Assembly: GCF_024809855.1 (NCBI RefSeq)
Contig: NZ_JANUEM010000003.1
Location: 372,001 to 436,000, forward strand
Length of the DNA stretch: 64,000 bases
DNA from: Rheinheimera pacifica
Lineage (GTDB): Bacteria > Pseudomonadota > Gammaproteobacteria > Enterobacterales > Alteromonadaceae
Direction of reading: 5' to 3'
The notes under the pieces were generated by a model. That model was given only the letters and a program-made list of their open reading frames with translations, did not search any database and was not told where the DNA came from. Below, piece after piece: positions 63,668 to 64,000 of this stretch (the stretch's first letter is position 1; each line of letters starts with the position of its first letter). Position numbers and translations under genes: made by a program.

Positions 63668-64000
63668 GTGACTCCCATCGTAAAATCATTCCCGTTCGGC
63701 CAACATACTTTCACCCTGGAAACCGGCGTTATCGCCCGTCAGGCAGATGCCGCAGTACTGGCCAGCCTGGGTGATACGTCAGTTTTAGTAACGGTAGTGG
63801 GTAAGAAAGAAGCCAAGCCAGGCCAGGATTTCTTCCCGTTAACCGTGAATTATCAGGAAAAAATGTATGCTGCCGGCCGTATTCCTGGCGGCTTTTTTAA
63901 ACGTGAAGGCCGTCCTTCAGAAGGCGAAACGCTGATCGCCCGTTTGATCGACCGTCCTATCCGGCCATTATTTCCGGAAGGCTTCACTAACGAAGTTCAG
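63668..64000 (+). CDS. pnp: Polyribonucleotide nucleotidyltransferase (N-terminal part, cut by window edge)
   Basis: Phosphorolytic 3'-5' exoribonuclease of the degradosome. The first 111 codons are present up to the window edge. Start is GTG at 63668 with AAAGGAAA upstream. The first RNase PH domain is clear: [60 protein letters not shown]. Confidence 0.96.
   Translation, partial: MTPIVKSFPFGQHTFTLETGVIARQADAAVLASLGDTSVLVTVVGKKEAKPGQDFFPLTVNYQEKMYAAGRIPGGFFKREGRPSEGETLIARLIDRPIRPLFPEGFTNEVQ

Overview
The window is a gammaproteobacterial chromosome segment. The housekeeping protein sequences, the housekeeping gene order (nadK-recN beside grpE; dnaK-dnaJ; dapB-carAB-greA-yhbY-rlmE-ftsH-folP-glmM-tpiA-secG-tRNA-tRNA-rimP-nusA-infB-rbfA-truB-rpsO-pnp) and the large pectin locus suggest Alteromonadales or a close relative, in the Rheinheimera / Alishewanella / Arsukibacterium neighbourhood. 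That placement is inference; the class-level call is firm.

Layout. (1) 1-3.2 kb: recN (cut by the window edge, with SOS boxes), nadK, then hrcA-grpE behind a near-consensus sigma-32 promoter. (2) 3.2-31.5 kb: a nearly complete pectin/polygalacturonate utilisation locus. Secreted or lipid-anchored enzymes are a CE12 acetylesterase, a CE8 methylesterase, a DUF4861-GH105 fusion, a GH28 polygalacturonase and a PL10 pectate lyase. Uptake is by a TonB-dependent receptor and a three-gene TRAP transporter. Cytoplasmic steps are kduI-kduD for unsaturated uronates and uxaC / mannitol-dehydrogenase-family reductase / uxaA for galacturonate. Both branches meet at 2-keto-3-deoxygluconate, handled by kdgK and eda, with a GapN-like dehydrogenase for the glyceraldehyde-3-phosphate formed. 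An IclR-type (KdgR) and a LacI-type regulator sit inside the locus. Twin TGCCACCGGTGGCA-like operators with identical 33-bp spacing precede the receptor and the polygalacturonase. A D-lactate dehydrogenase-type flavoprotein closes the region. Five copies of a structured intergenic repeat lie between 5.0 and 31.6 kb; I see none in the remaining 32 kb. (3) 31.6-36.4 kb: luxS, dnaK-dnaJ (second sigma-32 promoter) and an M48 lipoprotein peptidase. (4) 36.5-39.2 kb: a four-gene accessory cassette: an unrecognised exported protein, a 55-residue PqqD-like peptide, an HprK-related kinase A and a nucleotidyltransferase. (5) 39.2-44 kb: NhaC antiporter, an LplT-PlsC-like fusion, and a PEP-CTERM GDSL hydrolase behind a strong sigma-54 promoter candidate. 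(6) 44-64 kb: conserved housekeeping genes, with a terminator-like hairpin directly before the carA ribosome binding site.

Most worth a second look: the structured repeat family (invariant internal loops, covarying stems), the HprK-related cassette, the sigma-54/PEP-CTERM link, the twin operators, the GapN homologue lacking the general-base Glu, and the carAB leader hairpin.
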